Positions 1 to 11,901 of a stretch of DNA of 64,000 nucleotides are shown in pieces; the first letter of the stretch is position 1, and each line of letters starts with the position of its first letter. Source of the stretch: Imperialibacter roseus (lineage in GTDB: Bacteria > Bacteroidota > Bacteroidia > Cytophagales > Cyclobacteriaceae). The stretch covers positions 4,502,417 to 4,566,416 of the forward strand of contig NZ_CP136051.1 of assembly GCF_032999765.1 (NCBI RefSeq). Reading direction: 5' to 3'. Below the pieces are notes generated by a model that was not told the DNA's origin, made no database searches, and worked only from the letters and a program-made list of their open reading frames with translations. A program made the translations under genes and the position numbers.

Positions 1-435
1 ACCGCCGCCATTTCTGCCTATTGGCTGAAAAAGTCCGCCGCCCGCAAACAAACCGGGTACCCACTGCCTTACCACGTCGTCATTGGCATTGTAAAACTGC
101 AGGTTGAGGTTTTCAAATTCACCGTGTACAAAGAACTGGCGACCAATATTCCTTCTCACAAAGGTACGCCATCCGTAGTTCGAATAAGACGCATTATAGT
201 ACTTGAAGTTGATGTACTGGTAGGTAACTCCAAGTCCTGCTGAAAGCTTCGGCGTAATCATATAACCTGCCAGCGGAGAAAGGTCGACAAACGTGACAGA
301 GCCAAACTGAGCTCCAAAGTTGCCGCCGAGGTATACCCTGTCAAAGAAACTGCTGTTCTCCTGATCGTATTCCTTTTGAGCAAACGATGAAAACGAAATG
401 AAAAATAGAATAAAAGCTGCTACTAATGATTTCAT
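1..435 (-). CDS. Outer-membrane beta-barrel-like protein, 3' end outside window
   Basis: The reading frame is open from an ATG at 433-435 to base 1, giving 145 codons with no stop, so the C-terminal part lies to the left. The N-terminus (MKSLVAAFILFFISFSSFAQ) is a clear signal peptide with a likely cut before the Gln. The mature part alternates aromatic and small residues (GGNFGAQFG, LSPLAGYMITPKLSAGLG, VTYQYINFKYY), as expected for short transmembrane beta strands of a small outer-membrane barrel. It lies 36 nt downstream of the divIC-like gene on the same strand. The exact family cannot be decided from this fragment; a general outer-membrane beta-barrel protein is the safest call. Confidence 0.7.
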   Translation of the reverse strand, partial: MKSLVAAFILFFISFSSFAQKEYDQENSSFFDRVYLGGNFGAQFGSVTFVDLSPLAGYMITPKLSAGLGVTYQYINFKYYNASYSNYGWRTFVRRNIGRQFFVHGEFENLNLQFYNANDDVVRQWVPGLFAGGGLFQPIGRNGGG

Positions 436-471
436 ACGGTAAACAACGTTGTATTTCGTAATAACACCTGT

Positions 472-777
472 CTACTCTTCCGCCACTATGATGTATAAGT
501 CCTCGGTGGGCTTTTTCATCATGTAGCGCTCTCTGGCAAACTTCTCGAGCAGGTCGCTATCGCTAAGCAGCTCATGCCTGTCTTTTCTCACCTCTTCGAT
601 TTTCTCCAGATAATACTCCTTCTGAGCCTCCAGATCAACCAACTTCCGGCTTAGGCGCAGTTGCGTAAAAACATCGTTGGAGTCCAGGAAAAGCATCCAG
701 ATAAGGAAAAAGAAGGTGAAGAGGAAATAGAAGTTCCTCGTGTAGGGGGGCAGATTCTTGAAAAACCTCGAAATCAT
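472..777 (-). CDS. Septum formation initiator family protein (DivIC/FtsB-like)
   Basis: The product is about 101 residues in FtsB/DivIC layout: a short cytoplasmic N-terminus (MISRFFKNLPPYTRNF), one membrane helix (about residues 17-35, FLFTFFFLIWMLFLDS) and an extracytoplasmic coiled coil (LVDLEAQKEYYLEKIEEV). It ends in the family hallmark LLEKFARERYMMKKPTEDLY. Such proteins bridge FtsL/FtsQ and later divisome proteins. An upstream in-frame ATG at 825 would add 16 residues, but it lies inside the eno terminator hairpin (811-850), so I take the ATG at 775-777. No promoter was recognised between terminator and start; readthrough from eno is possible. Confidence 0.85.
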   Translation of the reverse strand: MISRFFKNLPPYTRNFYFLFTFFFLIWMLFLDSNDVFTQLRLSRKLVDLEAQKEYYLEKIEEVRKDRHELLSDSDLLEKFARERYMMKKPTEDLYIIVAEE

Positions 778-810
778 ACTGGAAATGTAGTCTATTTCCC
801 AAAAATAAAA

Positions 811-850
811 AAATCCCGGCAACATGCGAAGCGCACGATAGCCGGGATTT
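811..850 (-). terminator. Rho-independent terminator of eno
   Basis: A ten-base stem (811-820 with 841-850, AAATCCCGGC/GCCGGGATTT) has a nested TGCG/CGCA stem in its loop and is followed in the minus direction by a T-rich run. It starts 16 nt after the eno stop. It ends the carA-eno transcript or attenuates readthrough into the divIC-like gene. Confidence 0.85.
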
Positions 851-866
851 TACGTAATGACCTTAA

Positions 867-3252
<2,386 letters not shown>

Positions 3253-3357
3253 GAGTATGCAGTGTTTACCTTTATATAACTAATGTGATTTATTTGAAAG
3301 CCTACAAGCATTCAAAACTAATTAGCCAGCTTGAGAATAGAGGCGAATAAGCAGGCA

Positions 3358-3365
3358 CAAAAATA
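3358..3365 (-). promoter_or_regulatory. Candidate -7 element (TATTTTTG) for carA-eno
   Basis: On the minus strand TATTTTTG fits the Bacteroidota TAnnTTTG element. It sits between the rplQ terminator and carA, about 105 nt before the carA ATG. No good TTG -33 element stands at 17-20 nt, so the call rests on the -7 box and position. Confidence 0.4.
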
Positions 3366-3401
3366 GAAAGAATTTTCTAAGACCCACCGCTTGAAAACAA
3401 A

Positions 3402-3427
3402 AAAGGGTTGACAAAAGCCAACCCTTT
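3402..3427 (-). terminator. Terminator of the ribosomal alpha group, after rplQ
   Basis: A nine-base stem (AAAGGGTTG / CAACCCTTT) with an eight-base loop is followed in the minus direction by a T-rich run, 25 nt after the rplQ stop. It marks the left end of the ribosomal protein transcripts. Confidence 0.9.
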
Positions 3428-3451
3428 CAATTGAAATATTCTATTTTATGA

Positions 3452-4057
3452 TTATTTCTTCTCCTCTTCAGCTGAGTCGTCAGCGCTAGCCTCATCAGTA
3501 CCCTCTTCAGGTGCTTCCGCAGCCGCTTCTTCAGTAGTTTCAGCAGCAACTTCTTCAACAGCCGCTTCGGCTACTGGAGCCTCCTCCACAACTACTGCAT
3601 CTGTAGCAGACGATTTAGCATCATCAGCACCAGCAGCAGCCTTGCTACGACGTGTTCTCTTAGCCTTAGGCTTCGCAGTTGCTTCTCCAATTAGCAATTC
3701 ATTGAAGTCAACAAGCTCCATCATACAAATTTCTGCATTGTCACCAAGTCTGCTACCCAAACGGATAATCCTTGTGTAGCCGCCGGGGCGGCTTGCAGTT
3801 TTTTCAGCCACAGGGCCAAAAAGCTCCTGTACAGAATACTTGTTTTGCAGATAAGAGAAAACAATCCTTCTGTTGTGAGTAGAATCGTCTTTTGTCTTGG
3901 TGATCAATGGCTCAACATACTTTCTAAGTGCTTTAGCCTTAGCTACAGTAGTTGTTATGCGCTTATGAAGAATCAGCGAAGACGCCATGTTAGAAAGGAG
4001 CGCCTTTCTATGGCTTGCTGTCCTACCTAAGTGATTTATTTTTTTACCGTGTCTCAT
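3452..4057 (-). CDS. rplQ: 50S ribosomal protein L17 with long acidic tail
   Basis: Residues 1 to about 118 are a normal bL17 ([60 protein letters not shown]). The remaining 80 or so residues are an extension absent from the 127-residue E. coli protein: a short basic patch ([11 protein letters not shown]), then low-complexity sequence dominated by Ala and Glu and ending EEEKK. The tail is probably disordered. It is the last gene of the alpha group, 6 nt after rpoA, and is followed by a terminator. Confidence 0.97.
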   Translation of the reverse strand: MRHGKKINHLGRTASHRKALLSNMASSLILHKRITTTVAKAKALRKYVEPLITKTKDDSTHNRRIVFSYLQNKYSVQELFGPVAEKTASRPGGYTRIIRLGSRLGDNAEICMMELVDFNELLIGEATAKPKAKRTRRSKAAAGADDAKSSATDAVVVEEAPVAEAAVEEVAAETTEEAAAEAPEEGTDEASADDSAEEEKK

Positions 4058-4063
4058 GATAAA

Positions 4064-5056
4064 TTAATCCTCCTCTAATTTGTACTTACCCAGGTCCATA
4101 CCGAAAGTAAGCCCTTTCTCCTGTACAAGTTGTTCCAACTCAGCAAGCGACTTCTTACCGAAGTTTCTAAATTTCATCATGTCAGAAATTTCAAGTCTTA
4201 CAAGGTCTCCCAATGACTTAACATCAGCAGCCTTCAGACAGTTGTAAGCTCTAACAGAAAGATCCAGGTCGTTCAGTGCTGTCTTCAGAAGCTTGCGCAT
4301 GTGAAGAAGCTCCTCATCAACAGCATCTGGCTCCTTAGCATCGGCTGTTTCAAGCACCATGCTCTGGTCAGAAAACAACATGAAATGTTGGATAAGTATG
4401 TTTGCTGCTCCCTTAAGAGCTGCCTCAGGGTGAATAGAACCGTCAGTTTCTATGTCAAGAATCAACTGCTCGTAGTCTGTCTTTTGCTCAACCCTGGTAT
4501 TCTCTACGCTATATTTTACGTTCTTAATAGGGGTAAAAACAGAGTCAATCGGAATGTATCCGAACACCTGATCGCCAGAAGGTTTATTCTCATCAGCGGC
4601 CACGTAGCCTCTACCCTTTTCGATTGTAACTTCTATTTCGAATTGCGCACTTTGATCAAGGTTACAGATAACCAACTCAGGGTTCAATACTTCAAATGAA
4701 GAAGTGAACTTGCCGATGTCGCCAGCTGTAAACTTAGCTTGCTTCGAAATAGAGACAGTGACTTTATTGTCTACCATGTCAGCAATCTTCTTGAACCTAA
4801 CCATTTTGAGGTTCAGGATGATTTCTGTTACGTCTTCCATAACTCCCTCAATTGTAGAGAATTCATGCAAAACACCTGGTATTTTTATTGCTGTAATTGC
4901 ATAGCCTTCAAGAGAGGAAAGAAGTATTCTTCTCAGTGCGTTACCAATGGTAACTCCGTATCCTTTCTCGAGCGGTTTAAAGGTGAAAAGCCCATGAAAA
5001 TCATCGGCCTTTTCCATAACCACTTTCTCGGGCATTTGAAATGCTAGTATTGACAT
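4064..5056 (-). CDS. rpoA: RNA polymerase alpha subunit
   Basis: The 330-residue product has the usual two-domain layout. The N-terminal dimerisation domain (about 1-230) shows [25 protein letters not shown] and [14 protein letters not shown]. The C-terminal helix-hairpin-helix domain (about 250-325) shows [20 protein letters not shown] and [13 protein letters not shown], which contacts DNA and regulators. It lies between rpsD and rplQ, the standard alpha-group position. Confidence 0.98.
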   Translation of the reverse strand: MSILAFQMPEKVVMEKADDFHGLFTFKPLEKGYGVTIGNALRRILLSSLEGYAITAIKIPGVLHEFSTIEGVMEDVTEIILNLKMVRFKKIADMVDNKVTVSISKQAKFTAGDIGKFTSSFEVLNPELVICNLDQSAQFEIEVTIEKGRGYVAADENKPSGDQVFGYIPIDSVFTPIKNVKYSVENTRVEQKTDYEQLILDIETDGSIHPEAALKGAANILIQHFMLFSDQSMVLETADAKEPDAVDEELLHMRKLLKTALNDLDLSVRAYNCLKAADVKSLGDLVRLEISDMMKFRNFGKKSLAELEQLVQEKGLTFGMDLGKYKLEED

Positions 5057-5084
5057 AGCAATAGAAAGTGTTTAATTGATAAAA

Positions 5085-5690
5085 TTATTTTGAATACAAT
5101 TCGACGATAAGCTGCTCCTTGATGTTTTCAGGAACTTCATCTCTCGATGGAGCTTGAATAAACTTACCAGTCATTTGCGAGCCATCCCACTCTAGCCAGC
5201 CAAATTTATTGGAAGAACGTGCTGCAAGACTCTCCGTGATAGCCAATAAAGACTTAGATTTTTCACGAACGCCTACAGTATCTCCAGCTGACAGAGAATA
5301 ACTTGGGATATTTACTACTTCACCATTTACAGTGATATGCTTGTGAAGGACTAACTGACGTGCTCCTCTTCTTGTTGGGGCAATGCCCATCCGGTAAACA
5401 GTGTTGTCCAGCCTGCTTTCAAGAAGCTTCAACAGGTTCTCACCAGTGATGCCGTCCTTGCGTTGAGCAGTATTGAATGTCTTAGCAAATTGTCTCTCCA
5501 ACAATCCGTAGAGGTACTTAGCCTTCTGCTTCTCCAGTAGCTGGATCGCATATTCAGACTGCTTACGACGACGGCTTCTGCCGTGCTGTCCCGGAGGATA
5601 AGCCTTCTTCTGAAGGGCTTTGCCACCACCCAAAACGGGCTCTCCAAATTTTCTCGAAATCTTGGTTTTTGGACCAGTATATCTTGCCAT
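5085..5690 (-). CDS. rpsD: 30S ribosomal protein S4
   Basis: The 201-residue uS4 begins [19 protein letters not shown] and carries an S4 RNA-binding domain around residues 92-150 ([30 protein letters not shown]). It is a primary 16S rRNA binder. In many bacteria it also represses its own operon, but no such site was identified here. It starts 20 nt after rpsK. No zinc cysteines are present in the N-terminus. Confidence 0.98.
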   Translation of the reverse strand: MARYTGPKTKISRKFGEPVLGGGKALQKKAYPPGQHGRSRRRKQSEYAIQLLEKQKAKYLYGLLERQFAKTFNTAQRKDGITGENLLKLLESRLDNTVYRMGIAPTRRGARQLVLHKHITVNGEVVNIPSYSLSAGDTVGVREKSKSLLAITESLAARSSNKFGWLEWDGSQMTGKFIQAPSRDEVPENIKEQLIVELYSK

Positions 5691-5709
5691 TTCTTTCTAC
5701 AGTCTTTAA

Positions 5710-6102
5710 TTAAACTCTACGTCTTTTAGGCGGGCGACATCCATTGTGAGGAAGCGGGGTCACATCTTTAATCACAGTGACTTCGATGCCAGCATTTTGA
5801 ATAGTCCTGATAGCAGACTCTCTGCCTGATCCAGGGCCTTTCACAAATACCTCCACCTTGCGGAGTCCTTGATCATATGCCTTAGCTGCACAGTCTTGTG
5901 CTGCTACTTGTGCTGCGTATGGAGTGTTCTTCTTCGAACCCCTGAAGCCCATCTTGCCTGCTGAAGCCCAAGAAATAACTTGTCCGTTATTATTGGTCAT
6001 CGCAATGATGATGTTGTTGAATGAAGCCCTTATATGTGCTTGCCCAACTGCTTCAACAGCTACAACACGCTTTTTCGCCTTGTCTTTTCTCTTCTGAGCC
6101 AT
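5710..6102 (-). CDS. rpsK: 30S ribosomal protein S11
   Basis: The 130-residue uS11 shows [20 protein letters not shown], the platform motif [16 protein letters not shown] and the C-terminus [13 protein letters not shown]. It helps form the 30S platform near the E site. It starts 12 nt after the rpsM stop. Confidence 0.98.
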   Translation of the reverse strand: MAQKRKDKAKKRVVAVEAVGQAHIRASFNNIIIAMTNNNGQVISWASAGKMGFRGSKKNTPYAAQVAAQDCAAKAYDQGLRKVEVFVKGPGSGRESAIRTIQNAGIEVTVIKDVTPLPHNGCRPPKRRRV

Positions 6103-6114
6103 TGCTAAAAGTTA

Positions 6115-6492
6115 TTATTTAGTAGCCTTCTTCTTGTTAGCCACTGTTTTCCTCTTACCTTTTCTAGTACGGCTATTGTTTTTGGTACGCTGACCTCTAA
6201 CAGGTAACCCTTTTCTGTGACGTAGTCCTCTGTAACATCCAATATCAAGTAAACGCTTGATGCTCAGCTGAATTTCAGATTTCAGTACACCCTCAACCTT
6301 AATATTCTCAGTGATGATCAAACGAACTGCGTTCGCTTCCTCCTCGGTCCACTCCGACACCTTTTTGTCCCAGTTGATCCCAGCCTCAGCAAGTATTTTC
6401 TGAGCCGTTCTACGACCAATTCCGAAGATGTAGGTCAAACCTATCTCTCCTCTTTTATTATCGGGAATATCAACTCCAGCTATACGAGCCAT
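6115..6492 (-). CDS. rpsM: 30S ribosomal protein S13
   Basis: The 125-residue uS13 starts [20 protein letters not shown] and has the helix-two-turn-helix region ([19 protein letters not shown]) and the [20 protein letters not shown] motif that contacts P-site tRNA and bridges to the 50S. The basic Lys-rich C-terminus ([15 protein letters not shown]) is usual. It directly follows rpmJ. Confidence 0.98.
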   Translation of the reverse strand: MARIAGVDIPDNKRGEIGLTYIFGIGRRTAQKILAEAGINWDKKVSEWTEEEANAVRLIITENIKVEGVLKSEIQLSIKRLLDIGCYRGLRHRKGLPVRGQRTKNNSRTRKGKRKTVANKKKATK

Positions 6493-6494
6493 AA

Positions 6495-6611
6495 TTAACC
6501 TTGTCTTTGTTTAAACCTTGGATTCTTCTTATTGATAACGTACACCTTACCATTACGGCGGATTATCTTGCAGTCTACGCTACGTTTCTTTACAGATGCC
6601 TTTACTTTCAT
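6495..6611 (-). CDS. rpmJ: 50S ribosomal protein L36, zinc-free type
   Basis: A 38-residue frame (ATG at 6609-6611, TAA at 6495-6497) encodes [20 protein letters not shown] and ends NPRFKQRQG, a clear bL36. Only one cysteine remains of the zinc-binding set, so this is the C-minus form, which does not need zinc. It lies between infA and rpsM with gaps of 6 and 2 nt. Confidence 0.96.
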   Translation of the reverse strand: MKVKASVKKRSVDCKIIRRNGKVYVINKKNPRFKQRQG

Positions 6612-6617
6612 GACTAC

Positions 6618-6836
6618 TTATTTATATCTGTATACTATTCTCCCTTTTGTCAAATCATAGGGCGACATTTCCATTTTCACTTTATCGCCTGGCAAAATCT
6701 TGATGTAATTCATCCTCATTTTACCTGAAATGTGGGCTACTACCTGATGCCCATTCTCTAACTCCACTCTGAACATCGCATTGGATAGTGCTTCTACTAT
6801 CGTACCGTCCTGTTCTATAGATGATTGTTTCGCCAT
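6618..6836 (-). CDS. infA: Translation initiation factor IF-1
   Basis: The 72-residue S1/OB-fold protein starts [20 protein letters not shown] and contains [20 protein letters not shown] and the C-terminus [13 protein letters not shown]. It binds the 30S A site during initiation. It lies 8 nt after secY. The adk and map genes that many bacteria carry between secY and infA are absent. Confidence 0.98.
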   Translation of the reverse strand: MAKQSSIEQDGTIVEALSNAMFRVELENGHQVVAHISGKMRMNYIKILPGDKVKMEMSPYDLTKGRIVYRYK

Positions 6837-6844
6837 ATTATAAA

Positions 6845-8164
6845 TTACGCTACAGCTACGTTTTGAGATCTGCCTTTTAATCTACCCGACTTCATCATAC
6901 CCTCATAGTGTCTCATAAGAAGGTAGCTTTCTATTTGCTGTAAAGTATCTAAAATAACCCCCACCATGATCAACAGCGACGTTCCGCCGTAGAACTGTGA
7001 AAACTCACGTGTAACGCCTGCCATACTCGCAAATGCCGGCATAATAGCCACCAATGCAAGGAACAAGGCTCCTGGCAGCGTAATTCTTGTAAGCACTCCA
7101 TCTATAAATTCAGAAGTTGCCTTTCCTGGCTTAATGCCTGGTATAAAACCTCCGTTTCTCTTCATATCATCACCAATCTGATTAGGGTTGATGGTGATGG
7201 CTGTGTAAAAGAACGTGAAAATTATAATCAACGATGCAAACAATGCATTGTACTGCCACGACTGGAAGTCAGAAAACGTTGTCCCTATGTATTGTGCCAT
7301 GTCACTAGTGTCAGCCCAGATACTCGCAATAAGTGCGGGGAGGAACATAAGCGACTGAGCAAAAATGATTGGCATTACACCAGCTGCATTCACTTTTAGC
7401 GGAATGTACTGACGCTGACCGCCATATACCTTATTACCCACTACCTGCTTCGCATATTGAACTGGTATTCTTCTAACGGCCTGTGTCAACATAACAACCG
7501 CCATTACTACAAAGAACAGTGCAACAATCTCAAGCACAAGGATAAGCCCCTGACTCATACCTCTCGACAGAGATTCAGCAATGATTGCTGCGGGGAACCT
7601 CGACACGATGCCTATCATGATAAGCATTGAGATTCCATTACCTATACCCTTGTCAGTAATTTTCTCACCCAACCACATACAGAAAATAGTGCCGGCTGTA
7701 AGAATGACAATTGAGCTACCTGTAAAGAACGTCCTGTTGGCCATCACAATAGCTTCTGCTGGAATAGTGGCAGTTAAATACCCGATTCCCTGAGCCAGCG
7801 TGATAAATATGGTCAATACTCTTGTATATTGATTAATCTTCTTTCTGCCGCTATCACCTTCCTTTTGCAGTCTCTGGAAATAAGGGACAGCCACAGTCAA
7901 CAGCTGCAAAACGATAGAAGCTGAAATGTATGGCATAATGCCCAACCCAAATATGGAGGCATTACTAAAGGCACCACCTAAGAAGGTATCAAGCAGACCA
8001 AATATCCCCTGGGCTTCCCCAGCAAGTTTAGATGGATCGATACCTGGAAGAACTATATAAGATCCCAATCTAAAGATCAGCAGAAATCCAACCGTGTTCA
8101 AAATTCGAATACGGAGATCCTCTATGCTAAAGATATTCCTTATGGTGCTAATAAATCGCTTCAT
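6845..8164 (-). CDS. secY: Preprotein translocase subunit SecY
   Basis: The 439-residue polytopic membrane protein has about ten hydrophobic helices and SecY signatures: [16 protein letters not shown] near the N-terminus, the pore-region [36 protein letters not shown], and the cytoplasmic loop [13 protein letters not shown]. It forms the Sec channel with SecE, encoded at 31,991. It starts 4 nt after rplO. Confidence 0.98.
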   Translation of the reverse strand: MKRFISTIRNIFSIEDLRIRILNTVGFLLIFRLGSYIVLPGIDPSKLAGEAQGIFGLLDTFLGGAFSNASIFGLGIMPYISASIVLQLLTVAVPYFQRLQKEGDSGRKKINQYTRVLTIFITLAQGIGYLTATIPAEAIVMANRTFFTGSSIVILTAGTIFCMWLGEKITDKGIGNGISMLIMIGIVSRFPAAIIAESLSRGMSQGLILVLEIVALFFVVMAVVMLTQAVRRIPVQYAKQVVGNKVYGGQRQYIPLKVNAAGVMPIIFAQSLMFLPALIASIWADTSDMAQYIGTTFSDFQSWQYNALFASLIIIFTFFYTAITINPNQIGDDMKRNGGFIPGIKPGKATSEFIDGVLTRITLPGALFLALVAIMPAFASMAGVTREFSQFYGGTSLLIMVGVILDTLQQIESYLLMRHYEGMMKSGRLKGRSQNVAVA

Positions 8165-8168
8165 TCTA

Positions 8169-8615
8169 TTAAAGTACGGTTACCTTACCACCTGCCTTTT
8201 CAATTGCTTCCTGAGCAACTTTTGAAAAAGAACTTGCAGATACATCTACTTTTGCTTTCAACTCACCTCTGCCCAATACCTTAACAGTATCGTTCTTAGA
8301 AGCCAATCCATGCTCGATAAGCGTGTCAAGAGTTACCTCTTTCACCTTGTAGGTGTCTACAAGCGTCTGAAGTACGTCAAGATTGATTGGTTTTGAAACA
8401 ACCTTGTTTCTATTCTTGAAACCAAACTTCGGCACACGGCGCTGAAGTGGCATTTGACCACCCTCAAATCCTTTTTTCTTGCTATAGCCAGACCTGGATT
8501 GAGCACCTTTGTGACCACGAGTGGAAGTACCGCCCATTCCTGAGCCCTGACCTCTTCCTATTCTCTTTCTACTCTGGGTAGACCCCTTTGCAGGTTTTAG
8601 TGTACTTAAATCCAT
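8169..8615 (-). CDS. rplO: 50S ribosomal protein L15
   Basis: Translation from the ATG at 8613-8615 gives 148 residues beginning MDLSTLKPAKGSTQSRKRIG, the typical uL15 start. A longer frame from 8639 would add eight non-homologous residues and overlap the end of rpmD further. The Gly-Arg-rich N-terminal arm (GRGQGSGMGGTSTRGHKGAQ) threads into 23S rRNA. Its start overlaps the stretch just before the rpmD stop by no coding bases (gap 4 nt). Confidence 0.96.
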   Translation of the reverse strand: MDLSTLKPAKGSTQSRKRIGRGQGSGMGGTSTRGHKGAQSRSGYSKKKGFEGGQMPLQRRVPKFGFKNRNKVVSKPINLDVLQTLVDTYKVKEVTLDTLIEHGLASKNDTVKVLGRGELKAKVDVSASSFSKVAQEAIEKAGGKVTVL

Positions 8616-8619
8616 AATC

Positions 8620-8799
8620 TTAAAGAGCTTTAACTTCAACTAAATGAGTAACCTTAGCAATCATTCCTGCGATCTGAGGAGTAAGTTCCTTTTCTACAGA
8701 ACGATTTATTTTTGCAAGGCCCAAAGCCTTAATTGTCGCCTTTTGAACTGCAGGACGACCTATTGTGCTTCTTATCTGTGTAATCTGAACTTTTGCCAT
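8620..8799 (-). CDS. rpmD: 50S ribosomal protein L30
   Basis: A 59-residue frame (ATG at 8797-8799, TAA at 8620-8622) encodes [20 protein letters not shown], a Lys-rich middle ([14 protein letters not shown]) and THLVEVKAL at the end, a standard short bacterial uL30. It sits between rpsE and rplO, its usual place in the spc group. Confidence 0.96.
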   Translation of the reverse strand: MAKVQITQIRSTIGRPAVQKATIKALGLAKINRSVEKELTPQIAGMIAKVTHLVEVKAL

Positions 8800-8804
8800 C
8801 AGAA

Positions 8805-9329
8805 TTATCCTTTGTAAACTTTTTCTAGTTCGACACCTCTTTGGTCAGCCACGGTGAACGCATCACGCATTTTTGTCAGAGCGTCAAAAGTTGCTTTTAC
8901 CACGTTGTGTGGGTTTGACGAACCTTTTGACTTAGCCAAACAATCGTGAACGCCTGCACTCTCCAATACCGCACGCATCGCACCACCGGCAATTACACCT
9001 GTACCAGGTGCAGCTGGCTTAATCAAAACCCTGCCGCCGCTGAACTTACCGTTCGATTCGTGTGGAAGCGTTCCTTTCAATATCGGAACCTTAACAAGGT
9101 TCTTTTTAGCATCGTCGATACCTTTAGTGATTGCATCGGTTACTTCATTGGCTTTACCCAATCCGTAGCCTACTACTCCATTGCCATCACCTACTACTAC
9201 GATAGCTGAAAAGCTAAAACGACGTCCACCCTTCACTACTTTCGCTACCCTGTTAATGGCAACTACTCGTTCTTTAAGATCTATTTCGGACGCTTTTACC
9301 GATTTTACGTTTGACTGTGTCATGTTCAA
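8805..9329 (-). CDS. rpsE: 30S ribosomal protein S5
   Basis: The 174-residue uS5 has the N-terminal double-stranded-RNA-binding-like domain ([37 protein letters not shown]) and the C-terminal domain with [19 protein letters not shown] and [15 protein letters not shown]. It contributes to decoding fidelity and mRNA entry. The ATG directly abuts the rplR stop; a second Met two codons later is also possible. Confidence 0.98.
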   Translation of the reverse strand: MNMTQSNVKSVKASEIDLKERVVAINRVAKVVKGGRRFSFSAIVVVGDGNGVVGYGLGKANEVTDAITKGIDDAKKNLVKVPILKGTLPHESNGKFSGGRVLIKPAAPGTGVIAGGAMRAVLESAGVHDCLAKSKGSSNPHNVVKATFDALTKMRDAFTVADQRGVELEKVYKG

Positions 9330-9680
9330 TTAGAATTTAAGACCACCTTCTCTGGCTCCTTCAGCAAGTGCTTTTACACGTCCGTGGTATGGGTAACCAC
9401 CACGATCAAAAACACAAGTTGCCAAGCCGCTTTCCTTAGCCTTTTCAGCAATTTTCTTCCCAACCAATTTAGAAACATCATTGTTGATCTTTCCCTTCTG
9501 ACCCACATCTTCTGAAGAAGATGCTGCGAGTGTGTGACCACTCAGGTCATCAATTAGTTGAGCATATATTCCCTTGTTGCTTTTGAAAACCGAAAGCCTG
9601 GGTCTGTCAGAAGTTCCGCTAATCTTGTTACGGATTCCTCTTTTTATTCTTAATCTTCTGTCTCCTTTACTGGTGGCCAT
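9330..9680 (-). CDS. rplR: 50S ribosomal protein L18
   Basis: The 116-residue uL18 starts [20 protein letters not shown] and shows [20 protein letters not shown] and the C-terminal [20 protein letters not shown]. It binds 5S rRNA. Neighbours rplF and rpsE are 5 and 0 nt away. Confidence 0.98.
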   Translation of the reverse strand: MATSKGDRRLRIKRGIRNKISGTSDRPRLSVFKSNKGIYAQLIDDLSGHTLAASSSEDVGQKGKINNDVSKLVGKKIAEKAKESGLATCVFDRGGYPYHGRVKALAEGAREGGLKF

Positions 9681-9685
9681 CTTAA

Positions 9686-10240
9686 TTATTTTTTAGCAGC
9701 AGTTTTACCAGCTTTTCTACGAACTTGCTCTCCCACAAAGCGAACACCTTTACCTTTGTAAGGCTCTACTTTTCTTAGTGATCTGATCTTGGCAGCAACT
9801 TGTCCAATAAGCTGTTTATCGATACTTTCTAGACTTATCGTTGGATTCTTACCTTTTGGCGTTTCAGTGTTCAACTTAACTTCATCTGGCAGAGCCAAAA
9901 ATATATTGTGAGAGTAGCCAAGGTTTAATTCAAGAACGTTTCCCTGATGTGAGGCTTTATAACCTACACCTACCAGCTCCAGCTCTGCTTTGTAACCATT
10001 ACTTACTCCCTCAACCATATTAGCGATCAAAGACCTGTACAAACCGTGCATAGCTTTATGACGCTTTTGTTCAGTTGGTCTTTCAACAACCAATTCTGAT
10101 CCCTCCAATTTAACCTGGATGTCAGGATCTATATCTTGTGTTAACTGGCCTTTAGGACCTTTAACCGTAACAACAGTTTTATCTATTGAAATGGTTACCC
10201 CGGCAGGTACAGTTACTGGTTTCTTTCCTATTCTTGACAT
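9686..10240 (-). CDS. rplF: 50S ribosomal protein L6
   Basis: The 184-residue uL6 has two copies of the L6 fold: an N-terminal half ([33 protein letters not shown]) and a C-terminal half carrying [20 protein letters not shown] and KGKGVRF. It binds 23S rRNA near the factor site. It is 12 nt downstream of rpsH. Confidence 0.98.
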   Translation of the reverse strand: MSRIGKKPVTVPAGVTISIDKTVVTVKGPKGQLTQDIDPDIQVKLEGSELVVERPTEQKRHKAMHGLYRSLIANMVEGVSNGYKAELELVGVGYKASHQGNVLELNLGYSHNIFLALPDEVKLNTETPKGKNPTISLESIDKQLIGQVAAKIRSLRKVEPYKGKGVRFVGEQVRRKAGKTAAKK

Positions 10241-10252
10241 GACATCAATATC

Positions 10253-10651
10253 TTAATAAACATAACAAAGTACTTCTCCACCAATATTCTGTGTCCTGGC
10301 CTCTTTGTCTGTCATTACACCTCGTGAGGTTGAAATGATAGCTACACCCAAGCCATTGAGAACACGAGGAATTTTTTCAACGTGAGCATACTTACGCAAA
10401 CCAGGCTTACTTATTCTCTCAAGAGATAAAATGGCGTTTTTCTTCGTAACAGCATTGTATTTCAACGCTATCTTGATAACACCTTGCTTATCATCTTCAA
10501 CGAACTTGAAGTTCTGGATATATCCCTTATCCATTAGAACCTTGGTGATCTCCTTCTTGATGTTAGAAGCAGGAACCTCAACGATTCTGTGATTTGCTTT
10601 TATTGCATTTCTAACTCGTGTTAGATAATCTGCTATAGGATCTGTAACCAT
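10253..10651 (-). CDS. rpsH: 30S ribosomal protein S8
   Basis: The 132-residue uS8 starts MVTDPIADYLTRVRNAIKAN and has the C-terminal RNA-binding motif ISTSRGVMTDKEARTQNIGG. It binds the central 16S domain; in E. coli it represses the spc operon. Here a promoter and a 5' hairpin stand immediately upstream (10,667-10,717), so rpsH is the first gene of a secondary transcript. Confidence 0.98.
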   Translation of the reverse strand: MVTDPIADYLTRVRNAIKANHRIVEVPASNIKKEITKVLMDKGYIQNFKFVEDDKQGVIKIALKYNAVTKKNAILSLERISKPGLRKYAHVEKIPRVLNGLGVAIISTSRGVMTDKEARTQNIGGEVLCYVY

Positions 10652-10666
10652 ACAGTAAAATAATTA

Positions 10667-10717
10667 AGCCCTTTTTAACAGGGCTGCAAAGGTATAAATT
10701 ATTTTCTTTCTTAACAA
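10667..10717 (-). promoter_or_regulatory. Internal promoter for rpsH with 5' stem-loop
   Basis: In the minus direction a TTG (10,715-10,717), a 20-nt spacer and TACCTTTG (10,687-10,694) match the Bacteroidota promoter. One base after the -7 box a hairpin begins (AGCCCT/AGGGCT, 10,667-10,685) that would form the 5' end of the RNA. The 84-nt rpsN-rpsH gap is by far the longest within the S10-spc run, which supports real regulation here. Confidence 0.75.
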
Positions 10718-10735
10718 TATGCCTTGGGCAAATAA

Positions 10736-11005
10736 TTACCAGCTTGACTTGGTCACGCCTGGTATTTTACCATCAGAAGCCATCTCACGAAATGTTACAC
10801 GAGAAATACCAAACTTCCTCATATATCCTTTTGGACGCCCCGTCAATTTACAACGGTTGTGAAGACGTACCGGAGAAGCGTTCTTGGGCAACTTATCCAG
10901 GCCGATGTAATCACCTGCTTCTTTAAGTGCCTTTCTTTTAGCAGCATACTTTGCTACCAAATGCTCTCTTTTTCTCTCCCGTGCTTTAACTGATTCTTTA
11001 GCCAT
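10736..11005 (-). CDS. rpsN: 30S ribosomal protein S14, zinc-free type
   Basis: Translation from the ATG at 11,003-11,005 gives 89 residues starting [20 protein letters not shown] and ending [17 protein letters not shown]. This is the long, zinc-independent uS14; the CxxC pairs of the short form are missing. A longer frame from 11,038 would overlap rplE by 32 nt and adds unrelated residues. Confidence 0.96.
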   Translation of the reverse strand: MAKESVKARERKREHLVAKYAAKRKALKEAGDYIGLDKLPKNASPVRLHNRCKLTGRPKGYMRKFGISRVTFREMASDGKIPGVTKSSW

Positions 11006-11006
11006 G

Positions 11007-11561
11007 TTATTTATTTTTTGATGCGAATGGCATTCCAAATGCCTTCAGCAATTCATAACTCTCCTCATCACTATTTGCAGTAGTAACAAACGTGATATCC
11101 ATACCAGATATCTTATTGATTTTGTCAATACTGATTTCAGGGAAAATGATCTGCTCCTTCACCCCTAATGTGTAGTTCCCTCTGCCGTCGAACCCACTGT
11201 CCTTGATACCTTTGAAGTCACGAACCCTTGGAAGGGCAATTGACATCAAACGGTCAAGAAACTCATACATCTTATCACCACGAAGCGTTACTCTCGCTCC
11301 GATTGGCATCCCTTCACGCAATTTGAAGTTAGATATAGATGTTTTGGCTTTGGTAGGAACTGCCTTCTGACCAGTGATAGTAGTAAGCTCTTCAACTCCT
11401 ACATCCACAAGTTTCTTGTCAGCTACAGCTGCGCCAATACCCTTGTTTACTGTGATTTTGGTCAGTTTAGGAACCTGCATGATAGACTTGTACTGGAATT
11501 TCTCCATCAAGGCTTTCATGATCTCCTCCTGGTACTTCGTTTTTAATCTAGGACTAGCCAT
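11007..11561 (-). CDS. rplE: 50S ribosomal protein L5
   Basis: The 184-residue uL5 shows [36 protein letters not shown] and [10 protein letters not shown]. It binds 5S rRNA and contacts the 30S head. Its start overlaps the rplX stop by 8 nt, and rpsN follows after 1 nt. Confidence 0.98.
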   Translation of the reverse strand: MASPRLKTKYQEEIMKALMEKFQYKSIMQVPKLTKITVNKGIGAAVADKKLVDVGVEELTTITGQKAVPTKAKTSISNFKLREGMPIGARVTLRGDKMYEFLDRLMSIALPRVRDFKGIKDSGFDGRGNYTLGVKEQIIFPEISIDKINKISGMDITFVTTANSDEESYELLKAFGMPFASKNK

Positions 11562-11898
11562 TGTTAATTACCTCCCCAGTTTTCTTTGCGTATCTTTGAA
11601 GCTTGCCGTTCTTGTCTTCTTTTCTCCCAACTCTCGTTGCATTTCCTGTTGACGGATCCACCACCATCAGGTTGCTCAAATGAATAGGAGCCTCTTTCTT
11701 TTCGATCCCGCCATTTGGGTTCTGAGCAGAAGGCTTTACGTGCTTCGTAATAATATTACATCCTTCAATAAAGGCCTTGCTATCGCCAGGTACTACTTCC
11801 AGCACCTTGCCAGTTTTTCCTCTACTGTTGCCGGCGATCACTTTTACAGTGTCACCCTTGCGGACATGTAGCTTATTAGGCTTTGAATTAGTTTTCAT
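11554..11898 (-). CDS. rplX: 50S ribosomal protein L24
   Basis: The 114-residue uL24 carries the KOW motif near its start ([20 protein letters not shown]) and the family segment [20 protein letters not shown]. It helps start 50S assembly. The gap to rplN is 3 nt and it overlaps rplE by 8 nt. Confidence 0.98.
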   Translation of the reverse strand: MKTNSKPNKLHVRKGDTVKVIAGNSRGKTGKVLEVVPGDSKAFIEGCNIITKHVKPSAQNPNGGIEKKEAPIHLSNLMVVDPSTGNATRVGRKEDKNGKLQRYAKKTGEVINNG

Positions 11899-11901
11899 AT
11901 G

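Noticed and set aside
6837-6844. Missing map/adk between secY and infA as sign of deletion
   Set aside because: Many genomes carry these genes elsewhere; the 8-nt gap is tidy and shows no remnant.
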